A stretch of 64,000 bases of DNA from CALNZV01 sp942491115 (GTDB lineage Bacteria > Desulfobacterota > Desulfobacteria > Desulfobacterales > UBA5852), in assembly GCA_942491115.1 (NCBI GenBank), contig CALNZV010000001.1, positions 372,001 to 436,000 of the forward strand, written 5' to 3'. Positions 18,695-26,740 of this stretch are shown in pieces (the first letter of the stretch is position 1; each line of letters starts with the position of its first letter). Made by a program: the position numbers and the translations under genes. The notes beneath the pieces are model-generated. The model ran no database searches, was not told the DNA's origin, and saw only the letters and a program-made list of their open reading frames with translations.

Positions 18695-19135
18695 TCAACG
18701 AGATAACTTCAACGGAATTCGCGGCAAATCGTAGAATGTGTCTTCGGCGCGTTTCATGGCGGTAGAAAAACAGCCCTCCTCCTGCCCGTCGATCAACTGG
18801 CGAAGCGAGGCGGTAATGCCCTCTTCGCCGGGGACGAATTCGGCTCCCGCGCGGCGGATTTCGAAAATCCGGTAATAGCTGCCCTTAGAGCGGTCGGGAC
18901 GGTCATAGATGATCCGGCACGCCATGGGTGGAACATGAAGCCGATATCCATCATGGAAGTAGACGTCCAACTCGCTTCCTTCGCCAATGATGGAATAGCA
19001 GGGCATGTATTCAAAGGACAAGCCGCCACTGCCCACGTCGAGAACGCTGCCGATCAGGGAATGGTTGGGTATGAAAATCTTGTATTCCCCTTCCCCAACC
19101 CAGTGCCGTTTCCACTTGCGGTGATCCTTACCCAT
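18695..19135 (-). CDS. PilZ-domain protein
   Basis: A 146-residue cytoplasmic protein with a PilZ-type fold: a basic N-terminus (RKWKRHW), then GSVLDVGSGGLSFEY matching the D/NxSxxGL strand of PilZ domains, followed by alternating strands to about residue 110. PilZ domains bind cyclic di-GMP; the RxxxR half is only loosely kept. AGAAGGG lies directly against the upstream ATG (19144) but at a good distance from the ATG at 19135, which I therefore chose. It is transcribed toward the terminator at 18623. Confidence 0.75.
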   Translation of the reverse strand: MGKDHRKWKRHWVGEGEYKIFIPNHSLIGSVLDVGSGGLSFEYMPCYSIIGEGSELDVYFHDGYRLHVPPMACRIIYDRPDRSKGSYYRIFEIRRAGAEFVPGEEGITASLRQLIDGQEEGCFSTAMKRAEDTFYDLPRIPLKLSR

Positions 19136-19301
19136 AGCATCCATCCCTTCTAATCAGTTCGTGGGTGTTTCCACTGGGTTCTTTTCAAATGTCGCCGGTG
19201 GGAGTAAGGGTTGCCCCGGGCAACCCTTACCAATCGCCAATCACCAATGTCTCCATCCTTTATCAAAACTCTCAGGCCGTCTTCCGGCCATGCCGGTTGC
19301 G

Positions 19302-19661
19302 CTATCTCTGAGCCACTGCCTGAGGACGAATGGCTTCGAAAAATTTGGCATTCAAATGGTAGTGGACTTGATAGGGTTTGGGCTCCACCCCCATCGCAAC
19401 CATTTCCTCGACCAACTGCTCTTTGAAGTTTCGGAAATAGGCCTGCTTCATTACGGCCAGAGCGGCGGTTCTCTGAAGCGTCTTGCTCTCTGAGGTCATG
19501 AGGCTTTCTTTGATTTCGCAGCTGTTCAAATACTCGTCGACCACCGCTTCTATCGCCACTTTTTTGTCCGTGTCGCTGTGTTGACCCATGGCCAGACCGT
19601 TCCATCCGACCACCATCAGAACCGTCAACCCGATCATCAAAAATGGTTTCCTCGTCTTCAT
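19302..19661 (-). CDS. small secreted hypothetical protein
   Basis: A 119-residue protein with a Sec signal peptide (hydrophobic residues about 7-24, likely cut after AMG/Q). The mature part is a helical, charged domain with one Cys and ends HYHLNAKFFEAIRPQAVAQR. GGGGGAG precedes the ATG. It is probably periplasmic; no family recognised. Confidence 0.65.
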   Translation of the reverse strand: MKTRKPFLMIGLTVLMVVGWNGLAMGQHSDTDKKVAIEAVVDEYLNSCEIKESLMTSESKTLQRTAALAVMKQAYFRNFKEQLVEEMVAMGVEPKPYQVHYHLNAKFFEAIRPQAVAQR

Positions 19662-19981
19662 GGCTCCCCCTTTTTATGGACTGCTTACCGACGTTCGCTG
19701 CAAAAAAGCCGTCCCTCCTTTCAATCGCCGACTGGTTGTCGGCATTTCCTGCGTATTGAGCACCGTTGCACAAATATCATTGCAGATCCAATGCCAACTT
19801 TACACACACGGGGAGATATCGCATGTATAGTATTTTTATTAGTTATTTCAGTATTTTTTATATCGGATGAGAATTCCTTTGTTAGCCGCTTACCTCATTG
19901 CGGCCATCGATTGTACATATCGTTGACATCTGTCATCAATGAGCGTAAATTTTATTTACATACCATTCAACCGAGGTTGCC
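19662..19981. other. intergenic region between divergent genes
   Basis: AT-rich 320-bp spacer with no gene. It contains the sigma-70-like promoter at 19923-19951 for the GAF activator and should hold the promoter of the secreted protein on the other strand. Confidence 0.45.
19923..19951 (+). promoter_or_regulatory. sigma-70-type promoter of the sigma-54 activator gene
   Basis: TTGACA (19923-19928), a 17-nt spacer and TAAATT (19946-19951) give a near-consensus housekeeping promoter. It sits about 30 bp before the start codon of the GAF activator, with GAGG just before the ATG. The activator itself is therefore probably made by the housekeeping sigma factor. Confidence 0.55.
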
Positions 19982-21544
19982 ATGAAACCGACACCCGCAA
20001 AGAAGGTGACCATATCGGAGGAGGATCTGAGCCTCCTCTACGCCGTAACGGCGTCGATCCATCAGATTGAAAATCTCGAAGAGATGCTCGAAGCCGTTCT
20101 GATTCGAATCAAGGAGGACCTGAATATCGAAGGGGCCTCGATTGCCCTGCACGATCCTGGGAAAAAAGAATTCTATTTCCTGCGCATGGCAGAAGAAGCC
20201 TCTGAAGGGTCATCGGAGAGTTCCGAGGAGATTCGGTTCCCCGAACATCGGGGCATCGGCGGATGGGTGTTTCAGCACAACCGCACCGCCATGATCACGG
20301 ATGCGACCAAGGACGATCGGTTCTTCGATCAGATCGACCGGGACAGCCGATTTCGGACCCGGTCCATGATCTGCGTCCCCTTGAAGACCCGGGGGGGTCC
20401 CATCGGGCTTCTGTACGCCTTGAACAAGCAGCAGGGGCAATTTACCGAAAAGGAGGCGAGACTGCTCGAAATCGTTTCGGGTCCCATCGCCGTTGCCATC
20501 GAGAATGCACGCTTCTACGGCGAACTCAAACGTCGAACGGACGCCCTCGCCAAGGAAAACACCCGTCTAAAATCCGCTGTCCAGAACCGATACCACCAAA
20601 AAGGCATCATTGGATCGAGCCCTTCCATGGAAAGGGTTTTCAATCTGCTGGGCAAAGTCATCGACACTGACACGGCCGTTCTCATCCAGGGGGAGACGGG
20701 AACGGGGAAGGAAATGATTGCCCGTGTGATTCATTACAGTGGTCCCCTTAAGGATCGCCCCTTTGTGGCCGAGAACTGTGGAGCGATCTCCGAGCATCTG
20801 TTGGAGAGCGAATTGTTCGGGCATGTCAAAGGAGCGTTTACCGGAGCCATTGCGGATAAAAAGGGGCTTTTTGAAATGGCCGAGGGCGGAACGGTTTTTC
20901 TGGACGAGATTGCAGACATGCCCAAGAGCATGCAAATAAAGCTTCTCAGAGTTCTCCAGGAAAACCAGTTGAGGCCGGTGGGCGCCAGTCACTACGTCAA
21001 GGTCAGGTTCCGCCTCTTGGCATCCTCAAACCGAGATCTTTCTTTGGAAATCGATCGGGGTACATTCCGATCGGATCTCTTCTACCGTATCCAGGTATTT
21101 CCCATCGTCTTACCGCCCCTTAAGGAAAGGCGTGAGGATATTCCATCTCTGGCCACTCATTTTTTGGCCAAATATGCTCACCACTTCAACCGGGCAGTAC
21201 CCAAGCTGAGCGGCGATGCATTGGAACTCCTTACCCGGTTCAGTTGGCCGGGCAATGTCAGAGAACTGGAAAACGAAATGGAGCGTGCCCTCTGCCTGGC
21301 CGGCACCGACACCCGAATCGAGGTGGCCCATCTCTCCGAGAAGATACGGGGCGGAACCCATCCCAGCCTGCTGGATCCCACTGAAGACGTCACACTGCCC
21401 CAGATGGTCGAGCGGTTGGAGCGCCAGATGATCACCCATGCCCTTCAGGAGACCTCCGGCAACCGGTCCCAGGCTTCCAGACGTCTGGGGCTGACCCGCC
21501 AGGGGCTTCTCAACAAGATCGGACGCTACGGCATTGATCTATAG
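19982..21544 (+). CDS. GAF-domain sigma-54-dependent transcriptional activator
   Basis: A 520-residue bacterial enhancer-binding protein. An N-terminal GAF sensor domain (about 20-180) precedes a coiled linker and an AAA+ domain with Walker A GETGTGKE (237-244), the sigma-54-contacting GAFTGA loop (284-289), Walker B VFLDEIADM and the arginine-finger region FRSDLFYRI. A Fis-type helix-turn-helix ends the protein (GNRSQASRRLGLTRQGLLNKI). It should activate sigma-54 promoters in response to a small ligand or redox cue sensed by GAF. No partner kinase or obvious target operon is adjacent. Confidence 0.93.
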   Translation: MKPTPAKKVTISEEDLSLLYAVTASIHQIENLEEMLEAVLIRIKEDLNIEGASIALHDPGKKEFYFLRMAEEASEGSSESSEEIRFPEHRGIGGWVFQHNRTAMITDATKDDRFFDQIDRDSRFRTRSMICVPLKTRGGPIGLLYALNKQQGQFTEKEARLLEIVSGPIAVAIENARFYGELKRRTDALAKENTRLKSAVQNRYHQKGIIGSSPSMERVFNLLGKVIDTDTAVLIQGETGTGKEMIARVIHYSGPLKDRPFVAENCGAISEHLLESELFGHVKGAFTGAIADKKGLFEMAEGGTVFLDEIADMPKSMQIKLLRVLQENQLRPVGASHYVKVRFRLLASSNRDLSLEIDRGTFRSDLFYRIQVFPIVLPPLKERREDIPSLATHFLAKYAHHFNRAVPKLSGDALELLTRFSWPGNVRELENEMERALCLAGTDTRIEVAHLSEKIRGGTHPSLLDPTEDVTLPQMVERLERQMITHALQETSGNRSQASRRLGLTRQGLLNKIGRYGIDL

Positions 21545-21747
21545 GGATACCTCGAAGTCACAATAGTCTGACCCGGTCGGTTCCTCTGCCGCCCCAAGGC
21601 AGATAGAGCAGGAAAAGACCGATCTGACTCGCCGCCCGAATCCTCCTCCTTACGGCCCATTGCCGACGATCGACCCTCAAAACGTGACACCTTATATTCA
21701 AGTAAGCTGAGATATCGAGCGGTGAACCACGCTTTCCAACAGAAAAA

Positions 21748-21770
21748 GGGCTGCGATGATCTCGCAGCCC
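21748..21770 (-). terminator. intrinsic terminator of the tRNA-Cys/tRNA-Gly unit
   Basis: GGGCTGCGA (21748-21756) and TCGCAGCCC (21762-21770) form a perfect 9-bp stem with a 5-nt loop. Read on the minus strand it is followed by TTTTTCTG, a good intrinsic terminator 13 bp after the tRNA-Cys 3' end. A T-rich tract on the plus side may also make it act on the activator transcript. Confidence 0.85.
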
Positions 21771-21783
21771 TTTGGTTTTACTG

Positions 21784-21858
21784 TGGAGGCGGCAACCAGA
21801 TTCGAACTGGTGAATAACGGCTTTGCAGGCCGCTGCCTTACCACTTGGCTATGCCGCC
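21784..21858 (-). tRNA. tRNA-Cys (anticodon GCA)
   Basis: A 75-nt cloverleaf including an encoded CCA. The 7-bp acceptor stem GGCGGCA/TGCCGCC, the U discriminator typical of tRNA-Cys, the TTCGAAT T-loop and a GCA anticodon are all visible on the minus strand. It lies 8 bp downstream of tRNA-Gly in one transcript. Confidence 0.95.
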
Positions 21859-21866
21859 AAAAAAAA

Positions 21867-21941
21867 TGGAGCGGGAAACGGGATTTGAACCCGCGACTTC
21901 GACCTTGGCAAGGTCGCACTCTACCACTGAGTTATTCCCGC
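21867..21941 (-). tRNA. tRNA-Gly (anticodon GCC)
   Basis: A 75-nt cloverleaf with encoded CCA: acceptor stem GCGGGAA/TTCCCGC, TTCAAAT T-loop and a GCC anticodon in the loop TTGCCAA. It is the first gene of a two-tRNA unit with tRNA-Cys and lies 51 bp after the pgsA stop codon. Confidence 0.95.
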
Positions 21942-21992
21942 TCAGTCGAGACCGATTTTCTATAAGGTCTGCTTCCGATTGTCAACCCTATT

Positions 21993-22577
21993 TTAAAAGG
22001 TAAGCAGCTTCCGGAAGCGCAGAAAATAGTCAATGCCGGACCAAACCGTGAGCAGGAGAGCCCCCCATAAGAAGAACATACCGATGATGTGAAAATCGAT
22101 GCCGATGAACGGGTAATGGATCAGCAGCGGAATGGTGGCGGCGATTTGGAATCCGGTTTTGTACTTCCCCAGCATCGACGCCGACACATCCTCCTTGTTT
22201 TCCGCAACGATGTTCCTCAGACCGGTCACGGCGATCTCTCTACCAATGATGACGCAGACCATCCAGGCCGGAATCCAGTCAAGGGAAGTCATCATAATGA
22301 AAACGCAGGAGACCAGCAGTTTATCCGCAACCGGATCCATGACCCGGCCGAAATTGGATTCTTTCCCCTGGCGTCTGGCAAAATAGCCATCCAGATAATC
22401 GGTAATGGATGCCACCGAAAAAACAATAGCCGCCAGGAAGGCGCAAATCCGGTTGGGGAAATAGAGCAGCATGACGACTGCCGGGATAGAAGCGACCCGA
22501 TAGAGGGTGAGATTGTTGGGATCACTGAAATGCTTCAGGATGCCATCTCGACTGATCTTTGGGAAACCTCTTACCAT
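21993..22577 (-). CDS. pgsA: CDP-diacylglycerol--glycerol-3-phosphate 3-phosphatidyltransferase
   Basis: A 194-residue inner-membrane enzyme that makes phosphatidylglycerol phosphate, the committed step to phosphatidylglycerol and cardiolipin. The CDP-alcohol phosphotransferase signature DGx2ARx8Gx3Dx3D is intact (DGYFARRQGKESNFGRVMD and the following PVAD), placed between membrane helices 2 and 3. No good Shine-Dalgarno precedes the annotated ATG; residues from about 19 (SDPNNLTLYR) align with the usual family start, so a later start is possible. It lies 12 bp downstream of the transaldolase gene. Confidence 0.9.
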   Translation of the reverse strand: MVRGFPKISRDGILKHFSDPNNLTLYRVASIPAVVMLLYFPNRICAFLAAIVFSVASITDYLDGYFARRQGKESNFGRVMDPVADKLLVSCVFIMMTSLDWIPAWMVCVIIGREIAVTGLRNIVAENKEDVSASMLGKYKTGFQIAATIPLLIHYPFIGIDFHIIGMFFLWGALLLTVWSGIDYFLRFRKLLTF

Positions 22578-22589
22578 GATGGGGTACCG

Positions 22590-23234
22590 TTACGGCCTGG
22601 CACTGTTCCAGTCGTCGAGAAAGGCCTTGAGCCCTTTGTCGGTCAGGGGGTGGGCCGCCAGTTTGGATAGAACGCTGAACGGAATGGTTGCAATGTCGGC
22701 TCCGAGAAGCGCGGAATCCAGAACGTGTAAGGGATTTCGGACGCTGGCGACGATAATCTCCGTGTCGTAGGCGTAGTTGCTGTAGATCTCCACCAGCTGC
22801 TCCACCAGAAGCATTCCCTCATGGGAGATGTCGTCCAGCCGGCCGACGAACGGACTCACGTAGTTGGCCCCGGCTTTGGCGGCCATGAGGGCTTGAAGGG
22901 CCGAAAAAATAAGGGTCACATTGGTTTTAATGGCGTCGGCAGCCAAAACCCGCACCGCCTTGAGCCCCTCGACCGTCATTGGTATCTTGACCACAATATT
23001 GTCGGCCAACTTGGCCAAGTCTCTGCCCTCATCGACCATGCCGGCGGCGTCGATACTGATGACTTCGGCGTTGACAGGGCCAGTGACGATGCCGCAAATC
23101 TCTTTGATGATGCTCTTGAACTCACCGTTTTCACGGGCGATGAGGGTGGGATTGGTGGTAACGCCGTCCACCATCCCCATGGCGGTGGCTTCTTTGATTT
23201 CGCTGATACTGGCGGTATCGATGAAAAACTTCAT
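22590..23234 (-). CDS. transaldolase-like protein (fructose-6-phosphate aldolase family)
   Basis: A 214-residue short-type transaldolase (MipB/TalC branch), a cytoplasmic TIM barrel. It has the family N-terminus KFFIDTASISEI, the GVTTNPTLI strand, the Schiff-base lysine in NIVVKIPMT and NVTLIFSALQA. Length fits the 210-220-residue group, whose members are either transaldolases of the pentose phosphate pathway or fructose-6-phosphate aldolases; sequence alone does not separate these. It is closely followed by pgsA. Confidence 0.9.
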   Translation of the reverse strand: MKFFIDTASISEIKEATAMGMVDGVTTNPTLIARENGEFKSIIKEICGIVTGPVNAEVISIDAAGMVDEGRDLAKLADNIVVKIPMTVEGLKAVRVLAADAIKTNVTLIFSALQALMAAKAGANYVSPFVGRLDDISHEGMLLVEQLVEIYSNYAYDTEIIVASVRNPLHVLDSALLGADIATIPFSVLSKLAAHPLTDKGLKAFLDDWNSARP

Positions 23235-23288
23235 GGTAGCTGCGGCCTCCTTGGTTGAATCTGTCGGGATTCGGATCGGGGAGGTCCC

Positions 23289-23561
23289 TCAGGAGGAATC
23301 CCCGCCCTGTCTCCGATGTTCCAGATAGCGGTCCTTGCAGGCATCGCTGCAAAACACCACCTCGCGCTCCCCTTCTACCAGCCGGATACCGCTCAGCCTG
23401 GCGACGTAGACGTTGCAAACCGGATCTTTGACCATTTCGTCTTCCGCATTCACCGGAGCGGTCGGCTGGATGCTCCGGGCGGCAGGCCCGCCCTCGAGCC
23501 AATTCTTCAAGGCCCGGTAGCCGAGATAGCCGACTATAAAAAGGACAATGAATCTAATCAT
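23289..23561 (-). CDS. PP0621-type membrane protein with YHS-like cysteine motif
   Basis: A 90-residue protein with one N-terminal membrane segment (about 3-16), a proline-rich linker and a C-terminal metal-binding segment DPVCNVYV...VFCSDACKDRY. The spaced cysteines resemble YHS or zinc-knuckle domains, and the overall shape matches small PP0621-like proteins. Its start overlaps the folK stop by 8 bp, so it is translated from the same message. Function unknown. Confidence 0.75.
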   Translation of the reverse strand: MIRFIVLFIVGYLGYRALKNWLEGGPAARSIQPTAPVNAEDEMVKDPVCNVYVARLSGIRLVEGEREVVFCSDACKDRYLEHRRQGGDSS

Positions 23562-24063
23562 TCAGGGCAATGATCTCCTGTTCTGGATCGTCGATCCGGC
23601 TCAATAAGGTCTGGATGCTCTCGTTGAGGACCGGGTGAACAATGCCAGGATTTATATCACAAAGCGGTTCCAAGACAAACCGTCTTTTGTGCAGCCGCGG
23701 ATGGGGAATCGTCAGAACCGGGGAATCCACAACCCTATTGCCGAAGAACAAGATATCCAGGTCGAGAATCCGGGGGCCGAAACGAATCCCGCTCCGGGGC
23801 CGCCCCGCCTCCGTTTGAATGGTTTGCAATCCCTCGAGTAGGGATGGGGGGGACAGCCGGGTCGACACTTCAATGGCCGCATTCACGAACCAGTCCTGGT
23901 CCCTGTAGTCGACCGGGGCAGTTCGATAGAATCGGGAGACAGCCGTTAGTCTGCAGTTGTCGAGACGATCGACGGCATCGATGCCGAGTCGGCAATTGGT
24001 GGCCTTGTCCCCCAGATTGGAGCCGACGGAAATATAAGCGGTTTGAAGGTCTGGGCTTGTCAT
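23554..24063 (-). CDS. folK: 2-amino-4-hydroxy-6-hydroxymethyldihydropteridine pyrophosphokinase
   Basis: A 169-residue HPPK, which transfers pyrophosphate from ATP to 6-hydroxymethyl-dihydropterin in folate synthesis. Motifs: YISVGSNLGD at the N-terminus, FYRTAPVDYRDQDWFVNAA, and the signature RFGPRILDLDILFFG with the magnesium-binding aspartates, then IPHPRLHKRRFVLEPL. Normal single-domain length. It sits between dapF (7-bp gap) and the PP0621-like gene (8-bp overlap). Confidence 0.95.
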   Translation of the reverse strand: MTSPDLQTAYISVGSNLGDKATNCRLGIDAVDRLDNCRLTAVSRFYRTAPVDYRDQDWFVNAAIEVSTRLSPPSLLEGLQTIQTEAGRPRSGIRFGPRILDLDILFFGNRVVDSPVLTIPHPRLHKRRFVLEPLCDINPGIVHPVLNESIQTLLSRIDDPEQEIIALND

Positions 24064-24070
24064 CGGAACG

Positions 24071-24901
24071 TCATGCCATCAGGGCGTCGGCCAGAATATG
24101 GCCCGTGCAGACCAGTCGGGCGTCTCCCTCCATGAATACGCGGGAGAATCCATTCGGCGTCCGGTCAAAGTAGATGGTAAGAATCCCGCCGCTCCGGGTC
24201 ACCGCATGGATCGGGCTATCGAGATCGGAGTGGTGGGCGGCGAACAAGGCTGAGGCGACGCACCCGGTTCCACAGGCCAAGGTTTCCCCTTCCACGCCGC
24301 GCTCGTAAGTTCTGACGGCGATGCGCTGATCACCGAGTCGGCGGATGACATTGACATTGGTCCCGGCCGGCTGGAACCGGTCGTGAAACCGGATGGCGCG
24401 GCCGATGGAGGCGATGTCCGTGGTCTCCAGGGACTCTCCCACATCAAGCACCACGTGGGGGACCCCTGTATTGAGGCTTCCACCGGTGACGACACCGTCA
24501 GGAAGCGGGATCTGGATCTCGGGATGGAAATCCTTGGGGTCGGTCATCCCTACCTTGACCCGGTCCCCGATCATCTCCGCCCGGATCAGGCCGGCGTCGG
24601 TTTCAAAGGACATGGTCATCCCGGCGATTCCCGCAAGCCTGGCAAACCGGGCCGCACATCGGGCGCCGTTGCCGCACATTTCAGCTCGACTGCCGTCGGC
24701 ATTGAAAAATTGCCATCTGAAATCGGCGTTGCGCGAGGGCTCGACAAGAATCAAGCCGTCGGCGCCAATCGACAGCTGTCGGCGGCAGACGTTCCGAACC
24801 AAATCCTGAAGGCCGGCCTCACCGACGATGCCATCCCGGTTGTCGATCAGGATGAAATCGTTACCGCTGCCGTTCATTTTGCTGAAGGGTATCGGTGTCA
24901 T
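24071..24901 (-). CDS. dapF: diaminopimelate epimerase
   Basis: A 276-residue enzyme interconverting LL- and meso-diaminopimelate for lysine and peptidoglycan synthesis. Both active-site cysteines are in their standard contexts, MCGNGARC (about residues 75-82) and LACGTGCVAS (about 218-227), with the N-terminal KMNGSGNDF. It is downstream of lysA, which uses its product, and upstream of folK in one minus-strand run. Confidence 0.96.
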   Translation of the reverse strand: MTPIPFSKMNGSGNDFILIDNRDGIVGEAGLQDLVRNVCRRQLSIGADGLILVEPSRNADFRWQFFNADGSRAEMCGNGARCAARFARLAGIAGMTMSFETDAGLIRAEMIGDRVKVGMTDPKDFHPEIQIPLPDGVVTGGSLNTGVPHVVLDVGESLETTDIASIGRAIRFHDRFQPAGTNVNVIRRLGDQRIAVRTYERGVEGETLACGTGCVASALFAAHHSDLDSPIHAVTRSGGILTIYFDRTPNGFSRVFMEGDARLVCTGHILADALMA

Positions 24902-24984
24902 GGGTATTCTCCCTTGATCCCCCGGCTGGGGGTGGTGCCAGTGTCCATGATGTCGTCCCGAACGCTCCGGCTGGCCGAAAGGAG

Positions 24985-26244
24985 TTAACTAGAAAAATTC
25001 GGAAGCGACTCTCCGGTGGTAAGATGCGCGTAGGTCTCCCGCTGGCGTGTGATGGCATATGCGTCCCCCCTGACCATCACCTCGGCAATTCTCAGCCGGG
25101 AACAGTAATTCGAAGACATGGCAAAACCGTAGGCCCCCGCACTCATGACGGCCAGAAGTCCCCCCGACGGCACGTCGGCTACCGATCGGTCGCGAGCGAG
25201 GAAATCGCCGGTCTCGCAGATGGGCCCCACCACATCTGCATGAATGGGCGCTCCCGACCGTTCGGACTCCACGGGAACGACCTCATGGTAGGCATCGTAG
25301 AGGGACGGGCGAAGGAGATCGTTCATGCCCGCATCGACGATAATGAAAGATTTGTCCGGCCCCGGCTTCCGATAGAGCACCCGGGTTACAAGAATTCCGG
25401 CATTTCCAACCAGGACACGCCCCGGCTCAAGGATCAACGACACATCCATCCCCTTGAATGCCCCTGTGATGGCCTTGGCATAGTCCTTAAGCCCCGGAGG
25501 GGACTCGTCACGATAAGTGATGCCTAATCCACCGCCCACATCCACAAATCGAATGCCCATGCCGATCTCTTTGAGCGAGGCCACCAGGGAGGCGATATTC
25601 TTCATGGCATCTTCGAAGGGGGAAGGATCGGTGATCTGGGAACCGATATGGCAGTCGATTCCGATCACCTCGACATTCGTAAGACGGTAAGCCGCCCGAT
25701 AGGCATCTAAGGCTTCTTGGGCACCGATGCCGAATTTGTTCTTCTTCAGCCCTGTTGAAATATAAGGGTGGGTTTTCGGGTCCACATCGGGATTGACCCG
25801 AATGCCCACGGGCGCTTTTTTGCCCATGGCACCGGCCCGCTGGTCGATTAAATTAAGCTCTTCGAGGGATTCGACGTTGAACATCAGGATTCCCGCGTTC
25901 AGGGCGTCGTCGATTTCGTCGACCCGCTTACCGACGCCGGAGTATACCACTTTTTTCGGATCGACACCCGCCTTCAGTCCCCGGTAGAGTTCGCCTCCCG
26001 AGACGATATCCAGTCCTCCTCCCAGTCGAGAGAACAGGTTGAGGATCGCCCGGGACGCATTGGCCTTCGCGGAATAGCAAACCAGATGCTCCGACTCTCC
26101 AAATGCTTCTGAAAAGCCCTTGAAGTGGCGCTCGAGGGTTGCGTGGCTGTACAGATAGAGTGGCGTACCGACCGATGCGGCGATCTTTCGGACGGGTACG
26201 TCTTCGCAATAAAGTTCTCCGCGCTTGTGTTCGAAGTAGTGCAT
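24985..26244 (-). CDS. lysA: diaminopimelate decarboxylase
   Basis: A 419-residue fold-III PLP enzyme making lysine from meso-diaminopimelate. The PLP lysine is K60 in YSAKANAS; IGSQI, GGGLGI, the phosphate-binding EPGR and the C-terminal CETGDFLA cysteine region are present. An open frame continues 72 codons upstream, but the family start MHYFEHKRGEL at 26244 is preceded by AAGGAG at a good distance, so the shorter form is right. It lies 83 bp upstream of dapF in the transcript. Confidence 0.96.
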   Translation of the reverse strand: MHYFEHKRGELYCEDVPVRKIAASVGTPLYLYSHATLERHFKGFSEAFGESEHLVCYSAKANASRAILNLFSRLGGGLDIVSGGELYRGLKAGVDPKKVVYSGVGKRVDEIDDALNAGILMFNVESLEELNLIDQRAGAMGKKAPVGIRVNPDVDPKTHPYISTGLKKNKFGIGAQEALDAYRAAYRLTNVEVIGIDCHIGSQITDPSPFEDAMKNIASLVASLKEIGMGIRFVDVGGGLGITYRDESPPGLKDYAKAITGAFKGMDVSLILEPGRVLVGNAGILVTRVLYRKPGPDKSFIIVDAGMNDLLRPSLYDAYHEVVPVESERSGAPIHADVVGPICETGDFLARDRSVADVPSGGLLAVMSAGAYGFAMSSNYCSRLRIAEVMVRGDAYAITRQRETYAHLTTGESLPNFSS

Positions 26245-26275
26245 GGTGATCTCCTTAGCGCCGCCGGCGATAGGA

Positions 26276-26740
26276 TCAGGGTAGGGGCTGAATGTCAAAA
26301 CGGATGCGATTGGAGTCTTGGGTTTCCCCTCCCGGCTCCCGAAAGGCACCCACCTTGTATATATGACGGAAGCCATCGCTAATGCGGTCCCGATAGGAGT
26401 AGCGCCCAATCGGATCGTCGGGGGCAGCCGCCGGGACCGTAGCGATTTTCTCGAAGACAAGAGGGCAGCCGTCGCAGGGTGCCTCCGCCAGCGAGGTCAA
26501 GGACCGATAGATGGTAAACCCGTCGAGGTCCTGGACCGCCGCTTCGGGAACGGACCAGGACAGAGCCACCTCACTGCCCTCCAGCTGGTAGGACAAATCC
26601 GATATCTCCGGAAGCGTCGGCGCATCAGGAAGCCGGGGCGGTCCCTTCTTTCCACAGCCGCCAATGGCCGCGGCCACCACCATCAGGATAACGCCGGCAG
26701 TACTCGACATCCGCCGTAACCGTTTCCGCATCACCCTCAT
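26276..26740 (-). CDS. lipoprotein with a fibronectin III-like domain
   Basis: A 154-residue lipoprotein: basic N-terminus, hydrophobic core and a lipobox ending GGC at about residue 29, followed by GKKGPPRLP. The mature part reads like one fibronectin type III-like beta-sandwich (LSWSVPEA, GFTIYRSL, YSYRDRISDG). Similar short lipoproteins often lie between argH and lysA, where LptM-like 'GCGKKGP' peptides are known; the resemblance at the lipobox is clear. The start overlaps the argH stop (ATGA). Role unknown. Confidence 0.75.
   Translation of the reverse strand: MRVMRKRLRRMSSTAGVILMVVAAAIGGCGKKGPPRLPDAPTLPEISDLSYQLEGSEVALSWSVPEAAVQDLDGFTIYRSLTSLAEAPCDGCPLVFEKIATVPAAAPDDPIGRYSYRDRISDGFRHIYKVGAFREPGGETQDSNRIRFDIQPLP

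Noticed and set aside
24985..26460. LysA with a 72-residue N-terminal extension
   Set aside because: The extension runs through the upstream intergenic region and lipoprotein gene end; a strong ribosome binding site and the family start are at 26244.
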